A DNA stretch of 33,321 bases from a virus. The stretch lies in IMG/VR virus record IMGVR_UViG_3300045534_000033, positions 1 to 33,321 of that record; one strand, written 5' to 3'. The position numbers and the translations under genes are program-made. The notes beneath the pieces were generated by a model that was given only the letters and a program-made list of their open reading frames with translations, was not told the DNA's origin and made no database searches. Within the stretch, counting starts at the first letter, position 1. Each line of letters opens with the position of its first letter. Shown here in pieces: positions 1 through 8,010 of the stretch.

Positions 1-828
1 GTTGGGAACTCTGACTCGTGCGCCATTTGGAGGAAGTTGTCCTACTGTCCCGCCTACACCGTTAAAAGTTATCAGGCCATTTGCCGTTACATCAAAAACC
101 TTTGAACGAGTCGAGGTGTCAAACCAGGTAGTTGTAAAGTGTGCTCTGTTACCTACTGCGCACCACCATTCATAAACGCCAGTACCTGCGCCGGTTTCTA
201 CTTGAATTGCTGGGATAGCATCATTGACGTAATACTGCATGGTCTGACCAGCGGTGCCATTGCAAGTACCTAATTGAAACCAATCGCCCAAAAACTGAGT
301 TACTGAGCTTCTGTGGGTAATAGCAAAGTTTTGAATTTTTGGACCCGAAAAAGTTATCCACCCTCGTTGTCCACCCGTTGCGCTATTGACTGTAGCGGTT
401 GCACCGTTGGCAAAAGTTAAAACGTCATTGTCTGCGATGTTTGCTACTTTCCTGCGGAGTTTGACATAGCCGGTAGTGGGCATTGTAAAGCCAGCTACCA
501 TTGGGACTGCTACGCCAATGTCGCTCCAAATACCAAGAAACTCTCCGACTGGAGTGCCGCCGACTGTTACAGTGTTAGTTCCAAAGGTAGGAAGCGCTGG
601 GATATTACCGCTTGAAGCGTCAAACGGAATCCACCAAACCTCACGAGCATCCACTGTGAGATTCCCATTGATGCTTACAGTTGTACCCCAAACCCTACTA
701 CATTGAGCATGATAGTTATCTGAGTTTACCGTTACAGTAACTCCACGATTGATGGTTACATCTTCGTTGCCGAAAGAGGAGGTGAAAGTGACCTGGTCAA
801 TGTTGGCTGTCGAAGTAATCGTTGGCAT
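1..828 (-). CDS. Virion structural protein, N-terminal part (runs off the left edge)
   Basis: This frame opens at the ATG at 826-828 (MPTITSTANIDQV...) and stays open for 276 codons to base 1, so the gene is cut by the window edge. The 3' end appears to be the open frame at 32929-33321: joining base 1 to 33321 keeps the phase and gives a 406-residue protein. The protein is rich in Gly, Thr, Val and Asn in short alternating hydrophobic stretches, as expected for beta-structured virion or tail-surface proteins. Near the cut it reads NGARVRVPN, a type of motif I associate with phage structural proteins. It starts 8 bases after the preceding 179-residue gene, with a weak AGAG ribosome-binding site, inside the late operon. 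The exact virion role is not recognised. Confidence 0.75.
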   Translation of the reverse strand, partial: MPTITSTANIDQVTFTSSFGNEDVTINRGVTVTVNSDNYHAQCSRVWGTTVSINGNLTVDAREVWWIPFDASSGNIPALPTFGTNTVTVGGTPVGEFLGIWSDIGVAVPMVAGFTMPTTGYVKLRRKVANIADNDVLTFANGATATVNSATGGQRGWITFSGPKIQNFAITHRSSVTQFLGDWFQLGTCNGTAGQTMQYYVNDAIPAIQVETGAGTGVYEWWCAVGNRAHFTTTWFDTSTRSKVFDVTANGLITFNGVGGTVGQLPPNGARVRVPN

Positions 829-836
829 CGTTTACT

Positions 837-1376
837 CTATAACGGAATCACTATAATACTGTTGCCCCAGGATGCGAGCGTTACGCCTGTGTTGTTCTGG
901 ACGTAAAAACTGCTGACAAAGCTGCTGGGAATGTTATCAAAAACTAAGCGTTTTTCGCCAGTTGTAGTTGGTACACTTAATTCATAACCAACAGTGTCAT
1001 TAGTTAGTACGATAGTCGGCGTCCCAGTTGGCGTAATCTCACCTAGTAACATTACTATCCGAACAAAGTCAGAATCGCCCACGTTAGCAACAACTAACTC
1101 GTCTGATAATTGAGTGTTCACCAAATCATTTAACGAACTAGCATCAATTACAAACGCTTCAAATCCCGTTAGAGCTTCAATAAGGTCTAATGTTGAGTTA
1201 ATGCGAGAAGTAATTGCCGAGCCTAAATTAGACACCGCAAGCAGACTGGACTTTGTTCCGTTGGCTAATAAAGCTAAGTTGCCTGTGGTAATGACATAAT
1301 CAGCGTCGCCTCCCGACGAGCCATCTGGTGCTGGATCTGGTTCAGGTTGTTCACCTGGAAATGGAGCACCTGGCAT
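837..1376 (-). CDS. Hypothetical late protein after the portal gene, 179 aa
   Basis: The ATG start at 1376 lies two bases after the portal stop codon, with GAGGA from the end of the portal gene as ribosome-binding site, so translation is probably coupled. The first 25 residues are rich in Pro, Gly and Asp and look disordered. The rest alternates Val, Ile, Thr and Ser and looks beta-rich. No catalytic motif, membrane segment or signal peptide is visible. Its place between the portal and a beta-rich structural protein suggests a minor virion or neck component, but that is inference from position. I do not recognise the family. Confidence 0.7.
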   Translation of the reverse strand: MPGAPFPGEQPEPDPAPDGSSGGDADYVITTGNLALLANGTKSSLLAVSNLGSAITSRINSTLDLIEALTGFEAFVIDASSLNDLVNTQLSDELVVANVGDSDFVRIVMLLGEITPTGTPTIVLTNDTVGYELSVPTTTGEKRLVFDNIPSSFVSSFYVQNNTGVTLASWGNSIIVIPL

Positions 1377-1378
1377 AA

Positions 1379-3955
1379 CTAATCCTCATTTTCATCTTCG
1401 TCATCTTGTATTGATAACGTAGTGTTTCCCATGTCGTCTGTGCCGATCATACCTTTACGTCGTCCAGCTTTAGGTATGATGTTTTGTATAACTATCGGCT
1501 TTTGTTCTTGCTTAGGCTGTTCGATGGAACGATTTTGTATTGTTTCCATGCTCATCCTAACTCGTTCAAGCTGCTGTTCTGACGCCAGTCGGCGCTCCTC
1601 CATAAGCTTTTCTGACTCAGCCAAACGAACTCGCATTTGCTCAAGCTCAAGTTTTTGAATCTCAAGAATTTGAGACATGCGGTTGGTTTCTTGCTGAATT
1701 GCTTGCTTATTGGCGTCGGATTGAGCCATCGCTTGAACTTTAAGCATATCAACTTGTACGCTTGATTGCTTCACTTGAATCTCTTGTTGAGCAAGTGCCA
1801 ATTCTTGCTGCTTGAAATACTCTTCCGTCTGTTGTTTTTGTATATCAAGTTGGGCGGAAAGTTGGTCACGTTGCATCTTTAGTTGCTGCTCTTGATAAGC
1901 GAGCTGATTCTTAGTGGCTTTGTCCTGCATTTCCATTTGCATGACCTGAATCTTAGCTTGCGATTCAACCTGAGCTATTTGGAGACGCCCCTGTACCTCA
2001 AGCGTTGTAGGGTCCGGCGGCGGCGGCTGTTTAGCAGCTTCTTCCTTAGCTTTCGCAATTTCTCCAACTTGCTGCATAGCCTTTGTGAAAATACCATCGA
2101 GTTCCTTGCCTCCTTTCATGCGTTTAATCATGTTTTGGAATAGGGAGATACTGAAGTCCAAAAGCGGTGGGTACTGGTCCACCAAGCCTCTCATCTGGTC
2201 AAAGAACTGACCTGCCTGTTCGATAAGCATGGCACCGTCTTGCTGCTGTTGCTGCTGGTCGATGGCAATCATGCTGTCAGTAGCAATCTGGATGCGGTAG
2301 CTACGCTTCTTGTTGTCACGAAGCAATCCGATGATCTGCTGCTTCATTTCATCAATCTTTTGCAGCGGATCTGGAGCAGGAGGTGGTGCCATTGGCGGCA
2401 TCATACCTGTATCACCTGGTGGCATACCCTCTTGCCCCATCTCTGGAATTGGAGGGGCTGGTGGAATGTAGATCGTCGGCTCAATAAGAGCGTCAGCATC
2501 ACCGATCTCAAGAATTGTTTCTGGCTCAAACTGTTCCGCAACAATCGTGCCAAGGTTGCTTATGGCATCTGATATAAACTTGCTGAACATATTCTGACGT
2601 ACAACCAAACCGAGGGATGACCATTGATTCTCCAGTCGATTAGCGGTTGCTGACTTATATTGTTCGCTTGTACCACGAAGCAAATCAGAAACTTTTAGCG
2701 TTTCGTAAAGCTGTTGAAGTGCTGCGCTACGAGCGCCTTGAAGCACGTTAAGAGCGTTTACAAATGGCTCGACTGGATAGAACTCTACTCCTGCTTGCAA
2801 GCCACCACGGCCCTTATAGGACGGCCAGTTAATGATTGGAGTACCCTTCAGGTCGCCAGCAAATAACTGCTCAACGGTTGGTCCCATTGCAGCATCGTAC
2901 AGGAAGTTAGTACGGATAGCCTGGGTTACGGCATGGATACGAGTGGTAAGCCGCTCAACCTCAAGAATCTGGTCACGAACATGAGCATAGTCAGAAACAG
3001 GAACTACTGAGTCTGGGTCTGCTGACTGACGAATAACTGAGCAAGGATAGAACTTCTCAAACTTAGTAGGTGGTTCAGACGATTCAATAATAGCCTTTTC
3101 GCCTGTCTTTTGAAGCCAATACACCTTGTTAGTAGCTTCGCACCAAATCTCGTGTAGTTCTGCTTTACCCTCAAACTTATCCTCTTTACGAGCCAAGTCT
3201 TTCTTCATGACCTCTGGAAACGAGTCATAAACGAGGTCATTAGCTACATCACGGCCAAAGAGTTGTTCTGCCTGACTGCGGTCGAGGAAAGCACGACGAG
3301 ACTGCCATTCGATTTCATCTTCGCTTCGGGCATCGGAGCAGTTGTAATCGTTGTATTGGATAACGTCGAGCAACGCTCTTTCACGAACCTTACGCTCAAC
3401 CTCCATTGAAGCCATAAGAATGTTGCCTTCGCCTTCCTCAAGGATGTCGGTATCGCCTGTGTATGGTCGACCGCTACCGTCAATAATCTGGCCTGACGGG
3501 TCTTTGATTACCGCCATTTCCTCCATAACGGTTTCAAACTTGGCAACGTATCTCGCCCACAGAACGCTCTGACCAGTAAGCAAAAACTGTAATGCTGCGT
3601 TATAACCAATTTTATCGAAGTCAAAATGCGTATCCATGACGAACTGTGTATTTCGTTCAAGGATTACGCTACCAAGCTCATAAGGTAAGCCGCCGGTACG
3701 CTTACGAAGGTTTACTTCTGCTTTGGGAGTAGAAGAATAATAAGCAGGAAGCAAAGTATTGATACAATACCACCAAACATTAAGTCGTCGCTCAGCATCA
3801 TTCAGGATTCCTACCTGTTTTTGAGCGTTATAAACCCGAATTGATTCTTCGGCGGTTTCTATAAATTTACGGCGACGTTCTTCAGATTGAGTGATTTGAG
3901 CCTTCCACCAGCGAGGACTGTACTTTTGGATGAGAGGCTTAATCTTAACACTCAT
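1379..3955 (-). CDS. Portal protein with long coiled-coil C-terminus, 858 aa
   Basis: Portal proteins form the dodecameric ring through which DNA enters and leaves the capsid. This one follows the large terminase directly (ATGA overlap at 3952-3955), the usual order, and its first 480 residues have portal-like composition, including the N-terminal PRWWKAQITQSEERRRKF stretch. Around residues 490-540 there is a Pro/Met-rich linker. Near residue 570 there is a run of six glutamines encoded by a short CAG/CAA repeat. From about 650 to 810 the protein is almost continuous Gln/Glu/Lys/Met heptad-like helix, which would fit a helical barrel projecting into the capsid, as in P22, whose portal is 725 residues. 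The C-terminus is highly acidic. It is larger than most podovirus portals. Confidence 0.92.
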   Translation of the reverse strand: MSVKIKPLIQKYSPRWWKAQITQSEERRRKFIETAEESIRVYNAQKQVGILNDAERRLNVWWYCINTLLPAYYSSTPKAEVNLRKRTGGLPYELGSVILERNTQFVMDTHFDFDKIGYNAALQFLLTGQSVLWARYVAKFETVMEEMAVIKDPSGQIIDGSGRPYTGDTDILEEGEGNILMASMEVERKVRERALLDVIQYNDYNCSDARSEDEIEWQSRRAFLDRSQAEQLFGRDVANDLVYDSFPEVMKKDLARKEDKFEGKAELHEIWCEATNKVYWLQKTGEKAIIESSEPPTKFEKFYPCSVIRQSADPDSVVPVSDYAHVRDQILEVERLTTRIHAVTQAIRTNFLYDAAMGPTVEQLFAGDLKGTPIINWPSYKGRGGLQAGVEFYPVEPFVNALNVLQGARSAALQQLYETLKVSDLLRGTSEQYKSATANRLENQWSSLGLVVRQNMFSKFISDAISNLGTIVAEQFEPETILEIGDADALIEPTIYIPPAPPIPEMGQEGMPPGDTGMMPPMAPPPAPDPLQKIDEMKQQIIGLLRDNKKRSYRIQIATDSMIAIDQQQQQQDGAMLIEQAGQFFDQMRGLVDQYPPLLDFSISLFQNMIKRMKGGKELDGIFTKAMQQVGEIAKAKEEAAKQPPPPDPTTLEVQGRLQIAQVESQAKIQVMQMEMQDKATKNQLAYQEQQLKMQRDQLSAQLDIQKQQTEEYFKQQELALAQQEIQVKQSSVQVDMLKVQAMAQSDANKQAIQQETNRMSQILEIQKLELEQMRVRLAESEKLMEERRLASEQQLERVRMSMETIQNRSIEQPKQEQKPIVIQNIIPKAGRRKGMIGTDDMGNTTLSIQDDEDENED

Positions 3956-5370
3956 ATCTTAGCTCGTTTCTGTTGTGACCGCATTTGGGCAATATACGCC
4001 TGTAACTTAATTTTACCCTTGTTAAAGACTTCCGCTGGTTGTTCCCACTTAGCGTCTACCAGGCGTCCTTTGCAGAGGTACCGTAAAGCATCGCAAGCAT
4101 GATCATTACCAGTAGAATCCGCATCTTCAGGGTTGCGTTTGTCTATTGACAGTGATGGTAGTGTTTCCAGCAAATATGGGCAACTGGCAAATATATAGAG
4201 GAGCGGAGGGTTAGACACCAACCGTTGCCGTATCTGCGACCAGCCAGATATGCGGTCATTGTCGGCAGCTCGAAACGATGGAAACTTATACTTGGCGAAC
4301 ACCTGGGTGAACTGGTCAGCGATGCTCGGACCGCCTTCGTGGTTAAATATACTGGGGTCGGCAAAAGCTAATGGATTTTCTCCGACGGATATTGATCCAA
4401 TTCGATTAGCCTGATCAATGTTATCAACTCCTTTTCCCCACATCTCACGGTATATGACGATGGCTCCTTTTTGGTACGGAACCTCGTTTCCAGCGTCATC
4501 ACGACCAGAACTAACAGCACCCCAGACAGCAGCAAAAGGAGAGCGGTAACCCCAATCGTACCCCATGTATCGGGGCCAGTGTTTAGGGATATTGAAAGGA
4601 CTAATGATATGTTTAGAAGAAAACTCAGGAAAATAGCTGCCTTCATGGATTTCAAAGTCTCCCTCAAGCCATGCTCTGACAAGCTCCGGCGAGCCTACCA
4701 TGTGCAATCGGTTGATATACTCAGGGTCACGAGCGAGCAGAATCTGGTTATCATGTACCCTACTTGGAATATAAATGTAGTCAAAGCTACTTCCGTTGGG
4801 TAACTGTTTTTGTAGGATTTTCATCCCTTTTGGTGCTGGCTTGATAAACAACTCTTTTAGCCAACTATGACCTACACCGCCTGGGTTAAAGGTAAGTATG
4901 ACCTGGCCACCGCCCTTACCTCGCAACGCTCCGAACAGCTTCCATATACAGCTTGGATCTGAATAGTTACCTGCCTCTTCTATTGCCGCATGGCTGAGAT
5001 TTTGGCCTTGATACTTTTCAGCGTCACCGTCGTTAGCCAACGGACGAAACCGCAACCGGCCACCATTAGGGAACGTAAACTGCTTTTTCTGGTCCTGCCA
5101 GTGAGCTTGTAATGGTAGGTAAATTTGCTTTGCTCGCTCGATAAGGTCATCCGCTTGAGGGAGTTCTTTTCGAAAAAATATCGCATTGAAGTCACTGCCA
5201 AACTGCTCCTGAGCTATGGCAAACTTGCCTAATACGCCGTCAGTCTTACCTCCACCACGAGCCCCGCCGTAGCCAATAAGGGTTATAGGACAGTGGATTA
5301 GAGCCTCTTGTGGCCCCCTTTGAGGTTGCCATACCACCGTAACATTATGATCTAACTCACTATTTTCCAC
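3952..5370 (-). CDS. terL: Terminase large subunit (packaging ATPase and nuclease), 472 aa
   Basis: This is the motor that pumps DNA into the procapsid through the portal and cuts the concatemer. The N-terminal ATPase has a Walker A loop GGARGGGKT (residues 35-43), a Walker B-like segment around SHAAIEEAG and a coupling motif TFNPGG. The C-terminal RNase H-like nuclease shows acidic motifs GYDWGY, FADPS and NDHACDALRY. Length is normal for the family. The start is a GTG at 5368-5370 with no clear ribosome-binding site. It lies inside the last codons of the upstream HNH gene, so expression may depend on coupling to that gene. The stop overlaps the portal start. The small subunit is about 1.9 kb upstream, separated by an unusual accessory block. 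Confidence 0.97.
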   Translation of the reverse strand: MENSELDHNVTVVWQPQRGPQEALIHCPITLIGYGGARGGGKTDGVLGKFAIAQEQFGSDFNAIFFRKELPQADDLIERAKQIYLPLQAHWQDQKKQFTFPNGGRLRFRPLANDGDAEKYQGQNLSHAAIEEAGNYSDPSCIWKLFGALRGKGGGQVILTFNPGGVGHSWLKELFIKPAPKGMKILQKQLPNGSSFDYIYIPSRVHDNQILLARDPEYINRLHMVGSPELVRAWLEGDFEIHEGSYFPEFSSKHIISPFNIPKHWPRYMGYDWGYRSPFAAVWGAVSSGRDDAGNEVPYQKGAIVIYREMWGKGVDNIDQANRIGSISVGENPLAFADPSIFNHEGGPSIADQFTQVFAKYKFPSFRAADNDRISGWSQIRQRLVSNPPLLYIFASCPYLLETLPSLSIDKRNPEDADSTGNDHACDALRYLCKGRLVDAKWEQPAEVFNKGKIKLQAYIAQMRSQQKRAKI

Positions 5371-5861
5371 TTTTTGCCCGTTACAATGTTATGTATATGC
5401 TTGCCGTCTACGCCATATTTTGCGCCTAAACTACGGGTCGTATGACCACCTTCAGCATAAAGTTTGCGAATTTCTATAACTTGCTCAGGTTTTAATTTTG
5501 CATCTCTGTGTTTAGAACCATGCCAAGTACGACCCTTTAATGCCATGTCTTGCATATTGTCTTGATGAGTTCCCAAAAACAGATGATCTGGATTTACGCA
5601 TTGCGGATTGTCGCAACGATGTAAAACGTGCTTGTCGCCAATAGGCCCTACTAACAATTGATAAATTAAACGATGAGTTTTGTACTGTCGGCAGTTATTG
5701 CGATTACCTTTTTCTCGCACCTTAAAACAACCATATCCGTTCTTTCTTCCCAGCGTGCCAATCCAATAATGGCAATCGCTAAAAGGTATCTGCACAATAT
5801 ACCGATTTAGCCGATCTAATATGTGCTCTAATGAATATCCCAAAATCATGTGGTCCACCAT
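5352..5861 (-). CDS. HNH homing-type endonuclease, 169 aa
   Basis: This is a free-standing HNH nuclease of the type that spreads itself by cutting related phage genomes. The HNH_3-like core is clear: CHYWIG near the N-terminus, THRLIYQLLVG, then HRCDNPQCVNPDHLFLGTH with paired cysteines and the histidine/asparagine residues. The C-terminal 50 residues (LKPEQVIEIRKLYAEGG...YGVDGKHIHNIVTGKKW) look like the helix-turn-helix DNA-binding region common in these enzymes. I chose the ATG at 5859-5861 because GGGGGTG lies just upstream; an ATG at 5888 would add nine residues. The 3' end overlaps the start of the large terminase by 19 bases, as expected of a mobile gene inserted beside a conserved target. 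Confidence 0.9.
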   Translation of the reverse strand: MVDHMILGYSLEHILDRLNRYIVQIPFSDCHYWIGTLGRKNGYGCFKVREKGNRNNCRQYKTHRLIYQLLVGPIGDKHVLHRCDNPQCVNPDHLFLGTHQDNMQDMALKGRTWHGSKHRDAKLKPEQVIEIRKLYAEGGHTTRSLGAKYGVDGKHIHNIVTGKKWKIVS

Positions 5862-5881
5862 AGCACCCCCACATAGACTTG

Positions 5882-6055
5882 TCAGCATCCATTCTTTAGC
5901 TCGTTACATTCAGCCCAAAACTGTTCCCAACTAAGCTCGTATAGCTCCTTAACAAACTCCTTTTCGCACTCAATACAGAGGTTTGTGGCAATGTCCCACA
6001 GTGAGCCACATTCAGGACACTTCCAGTGACCGCTAGTTTCCGAATCTTTTAACAT
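5882..6055 (-). CDS. Mini zinc-ribbon protein, 57 aa
   Basis: This small protein has two Cys-x-x-Cys knuckles, CPECGSLW and CIECEKEF, fourteen residues apart, which fits a single zinc-ribbon. The acidic C-terminus (FVKELYELSWEQFWAECNELKNGC) is probably helical. The ATG at 6053-6055 has AGGTGG at a good distance upstream, so I prefer it to the GTG three codons earlier. It overlaps the preceding zinc-ribbon gene by 23 bases. The role is unknown; such proteins can bind nucleic acid or act as small adaptors. Confidence 0.75.
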   Translation of the reverse strand: MLKDSETSGHWKCPECGSLWDIATNLCIECEKEFVKELYELSWEQFWAECNELKNGC

Positions 6056-6230
6056 CGAAGCCACCTACCATTACGGCATTATCGCCATAAATACGCTCAA
6101 CCTCGCATTGAGGATTTTGGCAATAGAAGTAAAAGTCATCACCATCTTGAGTCGATACCGTGCTTACGTGCTTACAATACGGACAACGGCGGGTGTTCTC
6201 TGGCTCTTTTAAACTGTGTTCAATACCCAT
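6033..6230 (-). CDS. Mini zinc-ribbon protein, 65 aa
   Basis: The protein carries CPYCKH and CQNPQC, two cysteine pairs seventeen residues apart, as in a zinc ribbon. The N-terminus is charged (EHSLKEPENTRR) and the C-terminus basic. The ATG at 6228-6230 directly follows a run of seven thymines on the coding strand that ends a highly structured 110-base element, and there is no ribosome-binding site. Either translation is controlled by that structure or the start lies elsewhere. Function unknown. Confidence 0.65.
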   Translation of the reverse strand: MGIEHSLKEPENTRRCPYCKHVSTVSTQDGDDFYFYCQNPQCEVERIYGDNAVMVGGFDVKRFGN

Positions 6231-6340
6231 AAAAAAATTGCGACTGTCAGACCTCTGACGCTGTTAATCTTTGAGTAGTCCGTAAATGTTCACCGAAGCA
6301 GGAAACAGCAAAAACGCTTACCATTAAACAACCAGTCGCA
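6231..6340 (-). ncRNA. Candidate cloverleaf-like structured RNA ending in a U-run
   Basis: The 111 bases between the DUF551 gene and a zinc-ribbon gene fold on the minus strand into adjoining helices. A closing stem pairs TGCGACT (6340-6334) with AGTCGCA (6245-6239). Abutting it without a gap is a hairpin GTCAG-AGGT-CTGAC (6259-6246). Abutting that is a stem GCTGTT/AACAGC (6309-6304 with 6265-6260). The 5' part contains TTTAATGGTA, resembling a tRNA D-arm. The element ends in A plus seven U. The topology is tRNA-like, but there is no TTCRA T-loop and the middle loop is 38 bases, so this is not a normal tRNA. It could be a degenerate tRNA, a small RNA or a leader structure. Confidence 0.4.
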
Positions 6341-6341
6341 C

Positions 6342-6800
6342 TCACAAGATACCATCCTTTGGTGCGGCAGGTAGCGGCATCCAGTGGGTGACTTGCTCTT
6401 TATTGTAATGTTTCCATCCACTGCACTCACTAGGATCTCCTGATGCAGTTTCAATAAAAACATATTCGCTTGTCCCGCATTTTATCCATGCTAATACATT
6501 AGTGTTTCGATCTGGCAATCTAGTCCTTACTGAAATCCAGTTATTAAGAGTTGCTGAACTACTCACATCCACCATTTTGCTGGCGTCAACAATATGGTCA
6601 GTAGCCAGTATCCCCGTATCGCTTAGCTTAGTTTGCAGCCTGTCTATCTCAGCCTCTGCCTCTTCCAGTGCAGCGTGTGCGTGTTCCTGTGCGGCTTTAT
6701 AGCCAGCGAGGAAGGCATTCGATAGCGGCTCTCTGTAAAATAGATTGTTAGTTGTTATAACAGCATATTCCTCTGCCAACTCTTCAGGTGTTTTAGTCAT
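6342..6800 (-). CDS. DUF551-containing protein, 152 aa
   Basis: The C-terminal half (about 87-150) has the DUF551 signature: WISVRTRLPDRNTNVLAWI at its start and VTHWMPLPAAP at its end, with a beta-rich middle. The N-terminal half contains AFLAGYKAAQEHA, often seen in small phage proteins, followed by an Ala/Glu-rich coiled coil (EEAEAEIDRLQTKL). DUF551 proteins are common in phages and have no established function. The ATG at 6798-6800 overlaps the upstream stop as ATGA and is preceded by GGGGGTGG, which decides the start. Confidence 0.85.
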   Translation of the reverse strand: MTKTPEELAEEYAVITTNNLFYREPLSNAFLAGYKAAQEHAHAALEEAEAEIDRLQTKLSDTGILATDHIVDASKMVDVSSSATLNNWISVRTRLPDRNTNVLAWIKCGTSEYVFIETASGDPSECSGWKHYNKEQVTHWMPLPAAPKDGIL

Positions 6801-7069
6801 AACCACCCCCGAATAATCATGCCAAACAAGAATGAAACAACTGGAAACAAAAACGTTCCAAAAGAATAGCGTGGATTAGACATTGCAGCCATTTCTGAAC
6901 ATTGAGTAATTTCTTGCGTGGTGAGCAATCGACCGTGGTTGTATCCGGCTATGAAGCAATTTTGTAAATTTCTGAGAGTGTTGATGTTCCCATGCGGCTC
7001 TATGTTTCTAACAACATAACTAAGCGCAAATCGCCGCAGCTCTTTATAGTTTTTGTCCAAATCCTTCAT
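6797..7069 (-). CDS. Small protein with C-terminal membrane anchor, 90 aa
   Basis: The first 70 residues are soluble and mildly basic, with CFIAGYNHGRLLTTQEITQ resembling the AFLAGY motif of the next protein. The last 20 (FGTFLFPVVSFLFGMIIRGW) are strongly hydrophobic and would form a tail anchor. The start at 7069 uses an ATGA overlap with the upstream zinc-ribbon gene and a GGGGG ribosome-binding site; an ATG at 7078 is an alternative. No family is recognised, and a membrane protein in this part of a packaging operon is unexpected. Confidence 0.7.
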   Translation of the reverse strand: MKDLDKNYKELRRFALSYVVRNIEPHGNINTLRNLQNCFIAGYNHGRLLTTQEITQCSEMAAMSNPRYSFGTFLFPVVSFLFGMIIRGWL

Positions 7070-7230
7070 ATCCCCCATCGTCGGTTATATTCGTCCTGAG
7101 TTATCTGGTTAGCCTTTAAATCAACTAACCCACGGCACCATCTACTGCCACATGGCACAGCTAATAACTCAGTAACGACTATACTGGCTTTGTTACAATC
7201 TGGACATACAAAATACCACGTTTTATACAC
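7066..7230 (-). CDS. Mini zinc-ribbon protein, 54 aa
   Basis: The sequence VCPDCNKASIVVTELLAVPCGSRWCRG has a Cys-x-x-Cys pair and a second Cys-x-x-x-x-Cys pair, giving a small metal-binding ribbon. The reading frame is open further upstream into the small terminase gene. I placed the start at the GTG at 7228-7230, just after the terminase stop, where AGGGGAA precedes it, although the spacing is short. It is the first of three such proteins between the two terminase genes. Function unknown. Confidence 0.65.
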   Translation of the reverse strand: MYKTWYFVCPDCNKASIVVTELLAVPCGSRWCRGLVDLKANQITQDEYNRRWGI

Positions 7231-7243
7231 TTCCCCTACATTC

Positions 7244-7699
7244 TTACTCTTTGTTGAGGAATTTCTCGGCAAACTCTTCTTTGGATAACGGTTTTGCACT
7301 AACGACACTCCTCACCTCACCACTGTGCTGAATAAGCTGTGTTTCATTCCAACCGAGCTTAGTCTTAACCAGGTGAAGCAAGATAGCCGTATTCCCATTC
7401 AAAGCCTCAGCCATAGCCACCGTAGCGAGCCCCTTACGCATCTCACCCTCACCGGCAGCGTACTCATCAGCATAATACTTATCGAGCAAGTAAGGGCTAA
7501 TCCTGGCCGCTATAGCAACATTCCCCTTAGTCAGTCCCATCCTCGCCATATCCCTAATCTGAGCCCCAATACGGTCACATTTCGTATGCGAAGGACTCTG
7601 CTTATGTATGACCTCAACCTGAATTTCGTCATTTTCAGGCGTTAGTTCACTAGTTTTTTCAGTTTCTAACTCAACTTTTTTCACCTCTAACTCATCCAT
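7244..7699 (-). CDS. terS: Putative terminase small subunit, 151 aa
   Basis: The small terminase recognises the packaging site and loads the large subunit. After an acidic disordered N-terminus (about 45 residues) comes a helix-turn-helix-like block, IRDMARMGLTKGNVAIAARISPYLLDKYY. It is followed by a helical part with GNTAILLHLVKTKLGWNETQ, the kind of GN-x-A ... GW ending typical of small terminases that precede a large subunit. Length fits the family. The start is the ATG at 7697-7699; a GTG at 7708 is possible. It is the first gene after the long non-coding stretch at 7700-8333, as expected if the recognition site lies nearby. The assignment rests on pattern and position rather than strong motifs. 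Confidence 0.7.
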   Translation of the reverse strand: MDELEVKKVELETEKTSELTPENDEIQVEVIHKQSPSHTKCDRIGAQIRDMARMGLTKGNVAIAARISPYLLDKYYADEYAAGEGEMRKGLATVAMAEALNGNTAILLHLVKTKLGWNETQLIQHSGEVRSVVSAKPLSKEEFAEKFLNKE

Positions 7700-8010
7700 A
7701 TAACTCACTAATAAAAATAATTTAAAAATACCCTCTTGACATGGTGTGATGTAACCCCCCCTAATAGGGAAGTCCTTCTTTTACACCCCCCTTCTAACGC
7801 AACTTCACCTACACAAAGAACTACCTTACCTCTCGTAGCATTGCTCTCTACCTTTACTCTTCTTTCTCTATTCTATTAATAAAAAATAATATTAATAAAA
7901 AAATATTTCAGATCTCTATTACGTTCTCTGCTTAGCTTCATTCTTCCCTGCCAGTCGTAACTTTCTCCTACCTTACGCCAAGCAAAGCTATACCTATACT
8001 ATACCAACAG

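Noticed and set aside
2240-2572. 110-codon plus-strand frame opposite the portal gene
   Set aside because: Leucine/tryptophan-rich antisense of a Gln/Pro-rich region; no start signals and opposite to the operon.
4368-4682. 104-codon minus-strand frame with hydrophobic stretches within terL
   Set aside because: Out-of-frame shadow of the highly conserved terminase coding sequence.
6231-6340. A true tRNA gene
   Set aside because: The cloverleaf topology is suggestive, but there is no TTCRA T-loop, no seven-base anticodon loop and the central loop is 38 bases.
7735-7770. Plus-strand promoter starting with TTGACA at 7735
   Set aside because: The -10 region is poor (C-rich) and it would transcribe into the gene-free region antisense to the late leader; no gene is served.
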